DNA from: Leptolyngbya sp. NIES-2104
GTDB taxonomy: Bacteria; Cyanobacteriota; Cyanobacteriia; Leptolyngbyales; Leptolyngbyaceae
Direction of reading: 5' to 3'
NCBI RefSeq assembly: GCF_001485215.1
Contig: NZ_BBWW01000001.1
Location: 1,240,001-1,304,000, forward strand
Length of the DNA stretch: 64,000 nucleotides
A program made the position numbers and the translations under genes. Below are positions 29,114-37,844 of the stretch, in pieces (positions within the stretch are counted from its first letter, which is position 1; each line of letters starts with the position of its first letter). The notes beneath the pieces were generated by a model, which had not been told where the DNA came from, made no database searches, and saw only the letters and a program-made list of their open reading frames with translations.

Positions 29114-30238
29114 ATGGCGTTTTCTGTTTCAACAAAGCGATCGAAAACTCAAGATTCTCCGACGTTTTGGCTATCACTGATTGCCGGATCGCTCGCTTTG
29201 CATCTTGTGCTGCTTTTGGTCGGTCGCTGGTATTTTTCACAAGCAGCAAGCGCTCCATCGGGAACAGGTCAAGCGCCGCTCGATTTTGTTGAAATTGATC
29301 CGACTGTGCCACCTTTGAAAGGGGCAAAGCCGATCGCGCCTTCTAACACGCAAACGGAATTACCCAAAGCAGCACCGCCCCAAGATTCGGTTACAGAACC
29401 AACGCAGGCTCCGAATACGATCGCGAATCTTCCGCGTCAGGCTGCACCAGAGCGATCGCTGCAACCTCGCATCACGCCTTCTCCAAGTCCCACACCCACG
29501 ACTCCAAGCAATTCACAAACTGGACAGCTTCCAACTGAGCAACCAAAACCAACTCGTTCTCCTGCGCCTCGTCCGACAACTCCTTCAGCCCCGCCTACAG
29601 GGGGTACAAATTCAGGAACCTCGTCACCTGGTTCTTCTGGCTCATCACAGCCCAATGGTGGATCATCTGGAGGTTCAACGACACAACCTTCTGACAGTCC
29701 GAATTCTGGCTCATCACAGCCCAATGGTGGATCATCTGGAGGTTCAACGACACAACCTTCTGATAGCCCGAATTCTGGAACAACGCAACCCGGTGGATCA
29801 TCTTCAAGCGGTGGAAATTCAGGCACATCGCTTTCTGAAGAGTCAACCTTTCAAGGCAAAATCGCTCAAACGTTGGAGCGAGATCCGAATGAACGGCAGA
29901 AGGATGGTGCACTCTCCATTACTGTGAAAAACGAGGCGATTCCTCCGATCACGCTTACGTTTCCTTCTCAACTTCCGGTTCAAGTATTGGATTTGAAAGT
30001 GTTTGTGGTGATGGATAAGGAGGGGCGCGTCTTCAAAACTGATGTGCGAGATGATAGTCCTTCGTTCCTAACGAATCCTGAATTGAAAGACCCTGAAGTC
30101 CGTGGAAATATTCAAGCAACTGTCGATCAATTGCTTGCCAATACAGACAACTTATTCGAGGTGAAACCGGAAGCGAATACGAGTCCTGACCAGTTATTTT
30201 CTCGAATTGCACAGATTCAACTGAAAGTATCTCGATAA
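29114..30238 (+). CDS. TonB-like membrane-anchored Pro/Ser/Gly-rich protein
   Basis: 374 residues. One N-terminal membrane segment (about residues 18-39, FWLSLIAGSLALHLVLLLVGR) precedes a 190-residue low-complexity Pro/Ser/Gly/Thr spacer. That spacer contains a 23-residue sequence repeated twice. A folded C-terminal domain (about 235-374; FQGKIAQTLERDPNERQK...LPVQVLDLKVFVVMDKEGRVFKTDVRDD) completes it. TonB-type topology suggests a periplasm-spanning link, but the C-terminal domain does not show a clear TonB fold and no ExbBD lies nearby. Function unassigned. Confidence 0.7.
   Translation: MAFSVSTKRSKTQDSPTFWLSLIAGSLALHLVLLLVGRWYFSQAASAPSGTGQAPLDFVEIDPTVPPLKGAKPIAPSNTQTELPKAAPPQDSVTEPTQAPNTIANLPRQAAPERSLQPRITPSPSPTPTTPSNSQTGQLPTEQPKPTRSPAPRPTTPSAPPTGGTNSGTSSPGSSGSSQPNGGSSGGSTTQPSDSPNSGSSQPNGGSSGGSTTQPSDSPNSGTTQPGGSSSSGGNSGTSLSEESTFQGKIAQTLERDPNERQKDGALSITVKNEAIPPITLTFPSQLPVQVLDLKVFVVMDKEGRVFKTDVRDDSPSFLTNPELKDPEVRGNIQATVDQLLANTDNLFEVKPEANTSPDQLFSRIAQIQLKVSR
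29636..29773 (+). repeat. Two tandem 69-bp units in the TonB-like gene
   Basis: Units 29636-29704 and 29705-29773 differ only at silent positions (GACAGT versus GATAGC), then a third copy begins and breaks off. The period is 23 codons and in frame, so the copy number can vary without a frameshift. Confidence 0.85.
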
Positions 30239-30244
30239 AAATGA

Positions 30245-30268
30245 GGAGAGCAAATTCGATCGCTCTCC
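30245..30268. terminator. Short hairpin between convergent genes
   Basis: GGAGAGC and GCTCTCC pair across a 10-nt loop in the 39 bp between two convergent genes. There is no T-tract, so only a weak or factor-dependent role is likely. Confidence 0.35.
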
Positions 30269-30277
30269 CGCAATTCA

Positions 30278-32842
30278 TTACCCTTTCGTTTTCGCCTCTA
30301 GATTCTCAAGTCGGCTCTTCAGGTCTTGATTTTCCTTCTTGAGTTGATCGAGTTCTTCGCGCAGTTGTTTCACAGCTTTGTCTGAACCTGCATTTTTCTG
30401 AACTTTTTGGACAGATTCTTCAGCGATGCGGCGAACTCGACCATCAGGAGTTTGATCGGCAAGCGATTGCAGAATCCCGATCGCTTTTGTCGTTTCCATT
30501 TGTCCAAGCGAAACCGCCACCGCGACTTGAGTTAAAAAGAACGTTTCGCGTGACAAGGTTTTCAGCCGTTCCAAAATTCGCTCTACGTTGATCTTGTCTT
30601 GTCCAGTTGAAATCGGACCCAAAGCGCGAATTGCTGAAAGTCGAAGCGGTTGGGGCACTCCAGGCTGCGTATATTCCAAAATCAGATTGAGTGCCGCCTC
30701 CGAAGTTTTGAGTTGACTTAAAGCCCCGATCGCACCTGCTCTCACGACTTCATTCCAGCCCTGACGCTCTTTCAAAACTCTCTCAATCAGTTTCAGTGTT
30801 TCCTCTTCCGAAGATTCGCTCAGACCCGATGCCGCAACTTTTCCAAAGCTTCGGAGTGCAGTCGCTTCGACGTAGTAACTCGCATCGCCTTTTTCCACGA
30901 TCGAGCCTAATGCCGCGTAACTTTCTGGAGTTGCAATTTGAGCCAGACATCCCGCGATCGTGCGTCTCACGCGTGCTTCTGGATCATTCAATCCTGCGAT
31001 CACCGCTTCAACGGCTTGATCGAGTTTGATCGTCGCCAAGCTTTCTGCAATCTCAGCCCGGACACCCCAGAAATGATCGCGTTTCAATGCTTCAGACAGC
31101 ACTCTCACCGCTTCGAGTCCGCCTTTTTTCGCGATCGCTTGTGCCGCATATAGTCGTGATACCGGATCAGAATCGTATTGCAATTGCGCTTTGAGTTCGG
31201 GCATTGGATACTCTAGCTCAACTGTTTTCAGGTGATAGTTATCGACATCAAAGCTAATAAAATCCGGTTTCTTTTCTAATGGAAAATAGAAGCTTTGTTC
31301 TTTCTCGTGAATGCGAACGGTGAACGTTTTTTGATCGACTTTGCCCGCATTCACGAAATTAATTCCGATCGGAATTCTCAGATCAAATAACTCTGATTGC
31401 GATTGTGATACCGTCACTTTTGCCAAGTTACTATCAGAATCCCAAGCATAATTTACTTTGAAATCAGGATGTCCACCGCGATAAACATATTGATCAAACA
31501 AGAATGTAAGATTGCGTCCGGTGGATTTTTCAATTGCTCTTAACAAGTCAATCGTTTCCACAGTTCGATGAGCATTGTCATTGAGAAAAGTCGCGATCGC
31601 GCTATAAAACAATTCGTCGCCCAACTCAGCGCGAATCATGTGATAAACACAAGAGCCTTTCTCATAAATGTGTCTGTCGTAAAGCTCGATCGCTTCTCGA
31701 TACACATGAGTTACCAGCGATCGACGATACCGAGACGCATCTTCATCTAAATACTGTCGCGCTTGACCGAGTAAGTAATACAGCGCTTCTTCGCGTCCGT
31801 ATTCCTCCTCGAACCACATCACCTCAGCATAAGAAGCCATTCCTTCTTTGACCCAAGCGTGTGACCAATGTTTGATCACGATCAAATCACCGAACCATTG
31901 ATGAGCCAGTTCGTGAGCGACTAAACTTTCAGTACTGCGATTGTCGATCGCGGCTCGCCCGTCGAGCAAACAGCGATCGGTGAGCAAGGTCGTTGAAGTA
32001 TTTTCCATACCGCCGAAAATGAAATCATCGACGCAAACTTGAGCATATTTCGGAAACGCATAGGGATAGCCGTATTTCTGACTGAAAAACTCAATCATCT
32101 GCGGCGTTTTACCCATACTCAGACGCGCTTGCTCTTCGCGCCCTTTCTCGACGTAGTAAGTGACAGGTTTACCCTGCCATTCGTCGCGCAGTTCAGCAAA
32201 ATCTCCGATCGCTAACGTCATCAAATATGCCGGATGAATTTCTCGCTGATACCAATGAAAAATTCGAGCATCGCCTCGATCTTCAGTCGCAATCAATTCA
32301 CCATTTGAAACGGCAATCATCTGCTTAGGAACCGCAACGCGAATTTCTGAAGTCGTTAACTGTCCCGGATAGTCAAAGCAGGGAAACCAGAAGCGCGAAT
32401 CTTCATCCTCGCCCTGTGTCCAAACTTGAGTCGGCTTATTTGGATAGTCCTGAGTTGGTGCAATAAAGTAGAGTCCGCGCTGGGGCTTCTCGACGTGATA
32501 CGCGATCGCTAGTTCAATCTTTTCACCAATCCGAGTCGGTTGCTTTAGTTGAATCTGTAGCTGTTCACCGTCGTAATCAAACTGCTGAGATATGTCATCG
32601 ATTTTAACGGATTCAATATTCAGATTCACCGCATCGAGCGTTAAGCGATCGATTCCGTTACGAATCGGATTCAATCGAATCGTGCAAGTCCCTTGATAAC
32701 TTTGATTCGGGATATCGAGGATCAGATCTAGGAAAATATGCTCGACTTGACCCGGACGATCGGGATTGTAGTGAGGACGTGCGCCCGGAAGCTCGAACGA
32801 TCGATGTCCATTATCCGTGTCTAGCGAAAATTGATGAAGCAT
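30278..32842 (-). CDS. M1 family metallo-aminopeptidase with HEAT repeats
   Basis: 854 residues. The M1 catalytic core (1-460) has GGMENTSTT in the place of GAMEN and the zinc motif HELAH at 310-314, with the second-ligand Glu about 20 residues further. HEAT-type repeats run from about 545 to 800 (SRLYAAQAIAKKGG...VRAEIAESLA...VRRTIAGCLAQ) and a charged coiled coil ends the protein. It removes N-terminal residues from peptides; HEAT repeats may recruit partners or substrates, unlike E. coli PepN. No signal peptide, so cytosolic. Divergent from hetZ. Confidence 0.88.
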   Translation of the reverse strand: MLHQFSLDTDNGHRSFELPGARPHYNPDRPGQVEHIFLDLILDIPNQSYQGTCTIRLNPIRNGIDRLTLDAVNLNIESVKIDDISQQFDYDGEQLQIQLKQPTRIGEKIELAIAYHVEKPQRGLYFIAPTQDYPNKPTQVWTQGEDEDSRFWFPCFDYPGQLTTSEIRVAVPKQMIAVSNGELIATEDRGDARIFHWYQREIHPAYLMTLAIGDFAELRDEWQGKPVTYYVEKGREEQARLSMGKTPQMIEFFSQKYGYPYAFPKYAQVCVDDFIFGGMENTSTTLLTDRCLLDGRAAIDNRSTESLVAHELAHQWFGDLIVIKHWSHAWVKEGMASYAEVMWFEEEYGREEALYYLLGQARQYLDEDASRYRRSLVTHVYREAIELYDRHIYEKGSCVYHMIRAELGDELFYSAIATFLNDNAHRTVETIDLLRAIEKSTGRNLTFLFDQYVYRGGHPDFKVNYAWDSDSNLAKVTVSQSQSELFDLRIPIGINFVNAGKVDQKTFTVRIHEKEQSFYFPLEKKPDFISFDVDNYHLKTVELEYPMPELKAQLQYDSDPVSRLYAAQAIAKKGGLEAVRVLSEALKRDHFWGVRAEIAESLATIKLDQAVEAVIAGLNDPEARVRRTIAGCLAQIATPESYAALGSIVEKGDASYYVEATALRSFGKVAASGLSESSEEETLKLIERVLKERQGWNEVVRAGAIGALSQLKTSEAALNLILEYTQPGVPQPLRLSAIRALGPISTGQDKINVERILERLKTLSRETFFLTQVAVAVSLGQMETTKAIGILQSLADQTPDGRVRRIAEESVQKVQKNAGSDKAVKQLREELDQLKKENQDLKSRLENLEAKTKG

Positions 32843-33156
32843 GGTCTATCTCTGATCCTACGATTTTCAAGTTTAGCGACAGTTCGATCGTTTGAACTCT
32901 CTGAGCCGCAAATTTAACGAGTGATTCGACCGCCGCAAACCGAGCCAGCATGGTAACTGGCACTCTCATCAGGGTACACTCGATCACAACCTTGAGCGAT
33001 CCCAACTGCCTTGAATCACGAACATTTGGAACTTTGCTGCACTCAAACGGGACAAAAGCTTCAATGCTGTTTTCTTTAGCGCTCAGCCAACCGAGAAACT
33101 GACACACGCTTCGCGAAAATTTCCCGAAGCCTCGTCGATGCAGCGTGTAGCGACTG
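32843..33156. other. Divergent intergenic region of the peptidase and hetZ
   Basis: 314 bp shared by both promoters. A 144-codon frame on the minus strand crosses it but has no ribosome site and no recognisable protein. I see no clear -10/-35 pair or palindrome. Confidence 0.4.
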
Positions 33157-34383
33157 ATGTATCTACCAAGACCGAACCCCATGAAAGCAAAGTCTACCAA
33201 AGTACCCCAGCCAGATTCCGCTCTGCTCACGGCACCAGATACCACAGATTCCCAAGTGAATCGTACTGAAGAACTGGCAAATCAACTGGCTTCCGAACTG
33301 GCGATCGAATTAAAGACTTCCGGAAATACGATCGCTTGTGTCGCACTCCGAATCGCCACCGAAGTCGATCGCATTTGTGCGAAAAGCGATCGGATTCAAT
33401 CTTCAGGTCAAATTAGTTCATGGCGGCTCACACTCGCACGATATCGCTTGCAGAAATGTGTGCATTTCTATCAGCTTGGATCTCAACGGGGTCGAGTCGA
33501 ATTACATAGCAATCTCAGCACGATGGTCTATCGCCCGATCGCGCCTGCTCATTTGCAATTAACGTTTCAAGCCCGCTACACACTGATTGAAGACTTTCTA
33601 CAAGGGTTCTACACTGAATCACTCAGAGCTTTCCGCCGCGAAAATGAGCTTGCCGATAACTATCAGCCGCGTACCCGATTAGAACTCGCGGAATACATGG
33701 CATTCACTGAACAATATGCAAAACGGCGAATTACTTTACCCACTCAGCACAATCAGCAGTTAATTATTCTACGTGCTCAACGGTTTGCCAGTCGCCAACC
33801 TCAAGAAATTGCTGTGGACATCGAAACAGCAATGGAAACGGCAAAAAGCGATGAAACTGAAGCTTATGGACGTTCTGGAATCATGCAGATGATTCGCGAA
33901 CAGATGGTATCAGAAAAAGCTGATCCCTCAGAATCGGTCTTGCGCGATCGCGTTGTGGTCGAACTGATTCACTACCTCGAATCTCAAGATCAAAAAGACT
34001 GTGTAGACTATCTCACACTGAAGCTTCAAGATCTCTCAGTCCCAGAGATTGACGAAATCTTAGGTTTAACGCCGCGCAAACGGGACTATCTACAACAGCG
34101 GTTCAAATACCATGTGGATAAGTTCATCACCTCTGGAAATTGGAAATTGGTGCATGAATGGTTAGGAGCCGACCTCGATCAAAACCTAGGATTGTCTCCG
34201 AATCAGTGGGAAGCCTTCACGGATACACTCTCTGAGGAACAACATCACCTGCTGGAATTAAAGCGATCGGGAGTCAGCGATCAGGAAATTGTGCAGATTC
34301 TCAAATGCACCGCAAAACAGCTACAAAAACGCTGGGGAACTTTGCTCGATTCAGCCAAACAGCATCGAAATCAAGCAAAGTAA
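33157..34383 (+). CDS. hetZ: Heterocyst differentiation protein HetZ homologue
   Basis: 408 residues (ATG 33181, 8 codons in, is an alternative start). The central block matches HetZ as I know it: LARYRLQKCVHFYQLGSQRGRVELHS, then YTLIEDFLQGFYTESLRAFRREN and RTRLELAEYMAFTEQYAKRRI, and QQLIILRAQRFA. In Anabaena HetZ is an early heterocyst regulator, usually followed by patU. Here patU is absent and the gene stands alone before a terminator. In non-heterocystous filamentous species the protein is retained with unknown targets; it probably binds DNA. Confidence 0.85.
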   Translation: MYLPRPNPMKAKSTKVPQPDSALLTAPDTTDSQVNRTEELANQLASELAIELKTSGNTIACVALRIATEVDRICAKSDRIQSSGQISSWRLTLARYRLQKCVHFYQLGSQRGRVELHSNLSTMVYRPIAPAHLQLTFQARYTLIEDFLQGFYTESLRAFRRENELADNYQPRTRLELAEYMAFTEQYAKRRITLPTQHNQQLIILRAQRFASRQPQEIAVDIETAMETAKSDETEAYGRSGIMQMIREQMVSEKADPSESVLRDRVVVELIHYLESQDQKDCVDYLTLKLQDLSVPEIDEILGLTPRKRDYLQQRFKYHVDKFITSGNWKLVHEWLGADLDQNLGLSPNQWEAFTDTLSEEQHHLLELKRSGVSDQEIVQILKCTAKQLQKRWGTLLDSAKQHRNQAK

Positions 34384-34405
34384 GCGTTTAATTCTTGGTA
34401 GTGCG

Positions 34406-34435
34406 AATGGGATGGAATGATCCATCCCATTTTTT
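34406..34435 (+). terminator. Intrinsic terminator after hetZ
   Basis: AATGGGATGGA and TCCATCCCATT form an 11-bp stem with a 4-nt loop followed by T-rich TTTTT. It lies 22 bp after the hetZ stop and abuts the end of the convergent gene. Confidence 0.85.
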
Positions 34436-35239
34436 CTAGCGGCACAGCGTCGGAGCTTTCCGAGAACCAATATTGATGCGATTGAAGCTGGAGAGATTCA
34501 ACGTCGAGGGACTATATGATCCTAAATTGCCTCGATCGCTCCATGCAGCAAGCTTTAGATATCCAGCCGGATCAAATGCTCGATTCTGTCTAGCAGCAGG
34601 ATTCGCAAATCGAGCGGGAGGATTCACAACCCCAGTGACTGTATTACCTTGAACGGTTCCTGTGATGCACATTGAATCATCACTTGGACGCGCAAAGAAC
34701 CCAACAATCTTATTTCCAGTTTTGGTAAACAGGAAAGTATAAGCTCCTTTCTCAAGCAATTGTTGATCAGTCACATTGAAAGAAGGTGCACCATTCCAGA
34801 CTCGATAAGAACCATCTGCGAGTTCAGCGATCGACGCTCTCGCCTGAGATCCTTCCTGGCGACACACCAACAGATCATTGATCGGTTTGAAGCCTTGAGG
34901 ATCGCTAAATCCGCGAAGTTCAGTCAAGTACTTCGGATCTTTCAGCATTCGATCGCGGGCGGCTGCCAATGTGGTCCTGTAGAAAATCATCGTGCGTTCT
35001 TGCTCGATCGTCACCGGAGGCTGATCCGCGCTGACCGGACTGGGCAAATTCACATATCTGAATGTGACATCTCCGCCTTTTTCTTCGACATCGAGCAGAT
35101 TACGCATCCCCAAAGGACTGGGCTGATTTTCACGCGGCTGAATTTGGCAGCGGGTCACGACTTCAGCTTTTGCGGGAGACGATACAGCAAGAAAACTAAC
35201 GCTTGCAAGTAAAACACCGAGATTGAGAAACTTGGACAT
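34436..35239 (-). CDS. Secreted hypothetical protein
   Basis: 267 residues from ATG 35239, where a Sec signal peptide begins (MSKFLNLGVLLASVSFLAVSSPAKA, cleavage after about residue 25). An upstream in-frame extension would bury this signal and is rejected. The mature part has four or so cysteines (CQI, LVCR, SMCIT, TLCR) that could form disulfides, and a repeating beta-rich pattern (SYRVWNGAPS, YTFLFTKTGNKIVGFF). No enzyme motif is visible. Likely periplasmic. Not recognised further. Confidence 0.75.
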   Translation of the reverse strand: MSKFLNLGVLLASVSFLAVSSPAKAEVVTRCQIQPRENQPSPLGMRNLLDVEEKGGDVTFRYVNLPSPVSADQPPVTIEQERTMIFYRTTLAAARDRMLKDPKYLTELRGFSDPQGFKPINDLLVCRQEGSQARASIAELADGSYRVWNGAPSFNVTDQQLLEKGAYTFLFTKTGNKIVGFFARPSDDSMCITGTVQGNTVTGVVNPPARFANPAARQNRAFDPAGYLKLAAWSDRGNLGSYSPSTLNLSSFNRINIGSRKAPTLCR

Positions 35240-35476
35240 AAGAAGCAATGAAAAAAACCTTTGAGATATTACGCGATTTTCAGCACATTGATGCAATTCG
35301 CGTCATAGAAACTTATGATTTTTCTGGTATTCACAATTAAAAAAGCTAGATCTCTCTGATTCTCGGAGACAGATCTAGCTTTTTAAGTCGAAGAAAAGCT
35401 CGGCGGCGTGAACTTTATCGATCGAGAATTATTCAGCCGCTAAGAAGATGTTTGAGAAAGTTATCGTTCGTTGCCA

Positions 35477-35609
35477 CATCCCGCCCTGAAATGAATTTCG
35501 GGCTAATCGGTGCAAGTCCTTTAAAAAGGACTAAGAATTTGAAAATAACTCTTAGTCTACTGAAGTAGACTTTCCACCATTATCCCGAAATTCATTTCAG
35601 GGCGGGATG
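35477..35609. repeat. Clover-leaf inverted-repeat element, copy B
   Basis: Outer arms 35477-35507 and 35579-35609 are complementary at 30 of 31 positions. Two perfect 8-bp inner hairpins follow: 35515-35532 (AGTCCTTT/AAAGGACT) and 35554-35571 (AGTCTACT/AGTAGACT). The AGTCCTTT hairpin is shared exactly with copy A, whose arms are otherwise related but not identical (both have GAATTTC/GAAATTC cores). It lies in a 430-bp gene-free interval. Non-coding, possibly mobilised in trans. Confidence 0.78.
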
Positions 35610-35668
35610 CAATCGAAGCGGAAAGGCTTTTTATACTTCTCAAATACCCTCTAACATCTAAATCCCAC

Positions 35669-36229
35669 CTATGCAGAAGTTGCAGGATTCTGGGGTTGAG
35701 ATTGAGGATTCAGAGAAAACATCACCCGTGACAAACCACTCGCAAAGATGCTCGCACCGACCAACGTTCCAAGCAACCAAGGTGCATTAAACGGATATTG
35801 AAACCAGATATAAGCTCCTAAACCTGCGGTCACGATCGCATTTCCAAGCAGCCACAGCCAGTTGTTCGCCTTGTCACGTAGACGAAGTGCTAGAACAAGC
35901 TCAAATCCACCTTCTGCCAGCAAGAAGCTACCTAGCAACAAGGTCAGCGTCAAGACTCCAGTCAAAGGAGCAACCAACAGCATCACGCCAGTCGCAATAT
36001 AGAGCGCACTTAACAAAATCTTCCAGAGAAATCCACCTTGCTCACGAGTTTGTACCGCGTAAACGAGCTTTGTGAAACCTGCGGATAAGACGATTAGTGC
36101 AATCCAGGTCTCGCTCACCAAAGTTGAGAACACAGGCGCAACCGCACATCCCACTCCTAATGCAATCAATAAAATCCCTGTCCAAAGCGCACCATTTTTG
36201 CTCTTGGGTTGTTCAATACTGGTTGTCAT
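35669..36229 (-). CDS. HdeD/DUF308 family membrane protein
   Basis: 186 residues from ATG 36229, preceded by GGAGA. Six hydrophobic helices in three pairs (about 22-42, 48-66, 77-98, 100-120, 132-152, 158-176) fit the DUF308 triplication; SLYIATGVMLLVAPLTGVLTLTLLLGSFLLAEG is typical. HdeD proteins are stress-related inner-membrane proteins of unknown mechanism (acid resistance in E. coli). Monocistronic. Confidence 0.85.
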   Translation of the reverse strand: MTTSIEQPKSKNGALWTGILLIALGVGCAVAPVFSTLVSETWIALIVLSAGFTKLVYAVQTREQGGFLWKILLSALYIATGVMLLVAPLTGVLTLTLLLGSFLLAEGGFELVLALRLRDKANNWLWLLGNAIVTAGLGAYIWFQYPFNAPWLLGTLVGASIFASGLSRVMFSLNPQSQPQNPATSA

Positions 36230-36448
36230 AAAATTTTCTCCACTGCATGGATTAGTAACATTCATTAGAGTAGAAAAATGTTTATCGATCGATAAGTCCC
36301 GAAAGAAAGAGATTAGGATCAGTACAGCGAATCAGCACAAAATCTTTCTAGGGTATGACTGGTTTTCACTAAAGAAAAGCAACTATTAAAGGTAATCAGA
36401 ATAACAATTCTGTAACGACTGTTTAATCTTATGTGAAGGGTTAAAGCT

Positions 36449-36817
36449 GTGTTAGAGCGAAAAGGGCGTAAAATACTGGCAGTTGATGATACCGCAGATA
36501 ACTTATTATTGTTGCAAGTTTTCCTAGAGGCAGAAGGTTTCGAGGTCGAGGTTGCAAATAGTGGCAGCATTGCCCTTGATCGACTTCAGTGCTCATTACC
36601 TGATCTAGTTTTGCTAGATGTCATGATGCCAGGAATGAACGGGCTGGAAGTCACGCAAGAGATTCGATCGAACAATCGCACTCTGCCGATCTTGCTCATC
36701 TCTGCTCACGACAGGATGCAGGTACAGCCTGGATTAGATGCAGGTGCGAACGGATATATTCAAAAGCCGATCGACTTTACTCAATTGCTGTCTCGCATTG
36801 AAGCGTTAACCGCTTAA
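36449..36817 (+). CDS. Single-domain response regulator
   Basis: 122 residues with GTG start and AAGGG upstream. Only a receiver domain: acidic pair in LAVDDTAD, phospho-acceptor Asp in LVLLDVMMPGMNG, Thr/Ser in LLISAHDR and Lys in YIQKPIDF. No output domain, so it probably relays phosphate or interacts with a partner protein, perhaps the adjacent convergent NarL-type regulator's kinase. Confidence 0.88.
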   Translation: MLERKGRKILAVDDTADNLLLLQVFLEAEGFEVEVANSGSIALDRLQCSLPDLVLLDVMMPGMNGLEVTQEIRSNNRTLPILLISAHDRMQVQPGLDAGANGYIQKPIDFTQLLSRIEALTA

Positions 36818-36818
36818 T

Positions 36819-36859
36819 CCAGGGCGAATCGGATGAAATTCATCCGTGATGCACCCTGG
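36819..36859. terminator. Bidirectional hairpin between two response regulators
   Basis: Nested stems CCAGGG/CCCTGG and CGGATGAA/TTCATCCG in the 48-bp gap between convergent genes. No long T-tract in either direction. Confidence 0.5.
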
Positions 36860-36865
36860 CTTAAA

Positions 36866-37573
36866 CTACTGGACTAATCCCGTTCTCAACGCACGAACCG
36901 CAACTTGGGTTCGATCATCAGCACAGAGCTTGTTCAGAATGTTCCGAACGTGAGTTTTCACGGTTCCAACAGTGATATATAGCTTTTCTGCGATTTGAGC
37001 ATTACTGCAACCATCGACAATCAGCTTCAAGACTTCTAATTCGCGCTCTGTCAGTGGGTAAGCTGGAATAAAATCTTCGTCCGACAGTCGATTAATCGAA
37101 ATCGTTGCTGCTTCGGGCGATTGTTGATTAGAAGTGTAAGCTTTTTGGGTTTGATGGAGAACCACTCGTGCGATCGCGGGATCGATCCAAGCATTTCCGC
37201 CTGCGGTTGTCTGAATTGCTTGAGCTAATTTATCAATGCTGGCATCTTTCATGCAGTAAGAATCCGCCCCCGCAGCAAACGCTGCTAGAACGGTATCTTC
37301 GCTATCCTGCATGGTCATAATCAGGATTCTCGTATTGGGAGATTCTCCCGCTGCTTGAGCTTGTTTAAACTGTTGCGTGAGATCAATTCCAGTGGAATCT
37401 GGAAGCCCGATATCCACGATCGCCACGTCGGGCTGAGAAGTTCTGAGCAATCTTAGCCCTGACTTAGCATCACGAGCATCTCCGATGACTTCAAACCCTT
37501 CTCTTTGCTGTAGAGCCGCTCGAATCCCCACACGGGTCAAATCGTGGTCTTCAATTAAAATGACTCGAATCAT
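36866..37573 (-). CDS. NarL/FixJ-family response regulator
   Basis: 235 residues from ATG 37573 (a TTG 12 bp upstream is less likely). The receiver has DHD acidic residues (LIEDHDLTRVGIRA), D in VDIGLPDSTGIDL, and K in YCMKDAS. The C-terminal LuxR-type HTH has PLTERELEVLKLIVDGCSNAQIAEKLYITVGTVKTHVRNILNKL. It is a phosphorylation-activated transcription factor. No kinase is beside it. Confidence 0.92.
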   Translation of the reverse strand: MIRVILIEDHDLTRVGIRAALQQREGFEVIGDARDAKSGLRLLRTSQPDVAIVDIGLPDSTGIDLTQQFKQAQAAGESPNTRILIMTMQDSEDTVLAAFAAGADSYCMKDASIDKLAQAIQTTAGGNAWIDPAIARVVLHQTQKAYTSNQQSPEAATISINRLSDEDFIPAYPLTERELEVLKLIVDGCSNAQIAEKLYITVGTVKTHVRNILNKLCADDRTQVAVRALRTGLVQ

Positions 37574-37786
37574 GCCTCTTGCCAAGCCTCAATATTATGA
37601 TCAATGTCCGTTGTGGCTTTGTGATGCTACGACGGGTTTTATTAGTAGGAAGATTCTAGGTTGAATCTTGAAGTAGAGGGATCTATCTTGAGTGGTCACT
37701 ATTTAGAGAGAGACTCTGCCTCCGGAGAGAGACATTTGATTGTTCTCAAGTTCAATTAGAGAGATTCATTAGGCTGGCAAGGAGTA

Positions 37787-37826
37787 CGGGGTGCGACGGG
37801 TAGAACGGTTTGCCCGTCGCACCCCG
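37787..37826 (-). terminator. Strong hairpin after the subtilisin-like gene
   Basis: A perfect 14-bp stem (CGGGGTGCGACGGG and its complement) with a 12-nt loop, 19 bp beyond the protease stop. GC-rich without a T-tract, so it may stabilise the 3' end rather than terminate. Confidence 0.5.
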
Positions 37827-37844
37827 AAAGGTTCAGTGATCCGA

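Noticed and set aside
29600-29800. CRISPR-like array
   Set aside because: The repeat is a coding, in-frame 69-bp tandem duplication without unique spacers.
29437-29927. Frames on both strands across the Pro/Ser/Gly repeat
   Set aside because: Products of the tandem repeat read in other frames.
32811-33245. 144-codon minus-strand frame between the peptidase and hetZ
   Set aside because: Overlaps both conserved genes' ends, no ribosome site, no recognisable fold.
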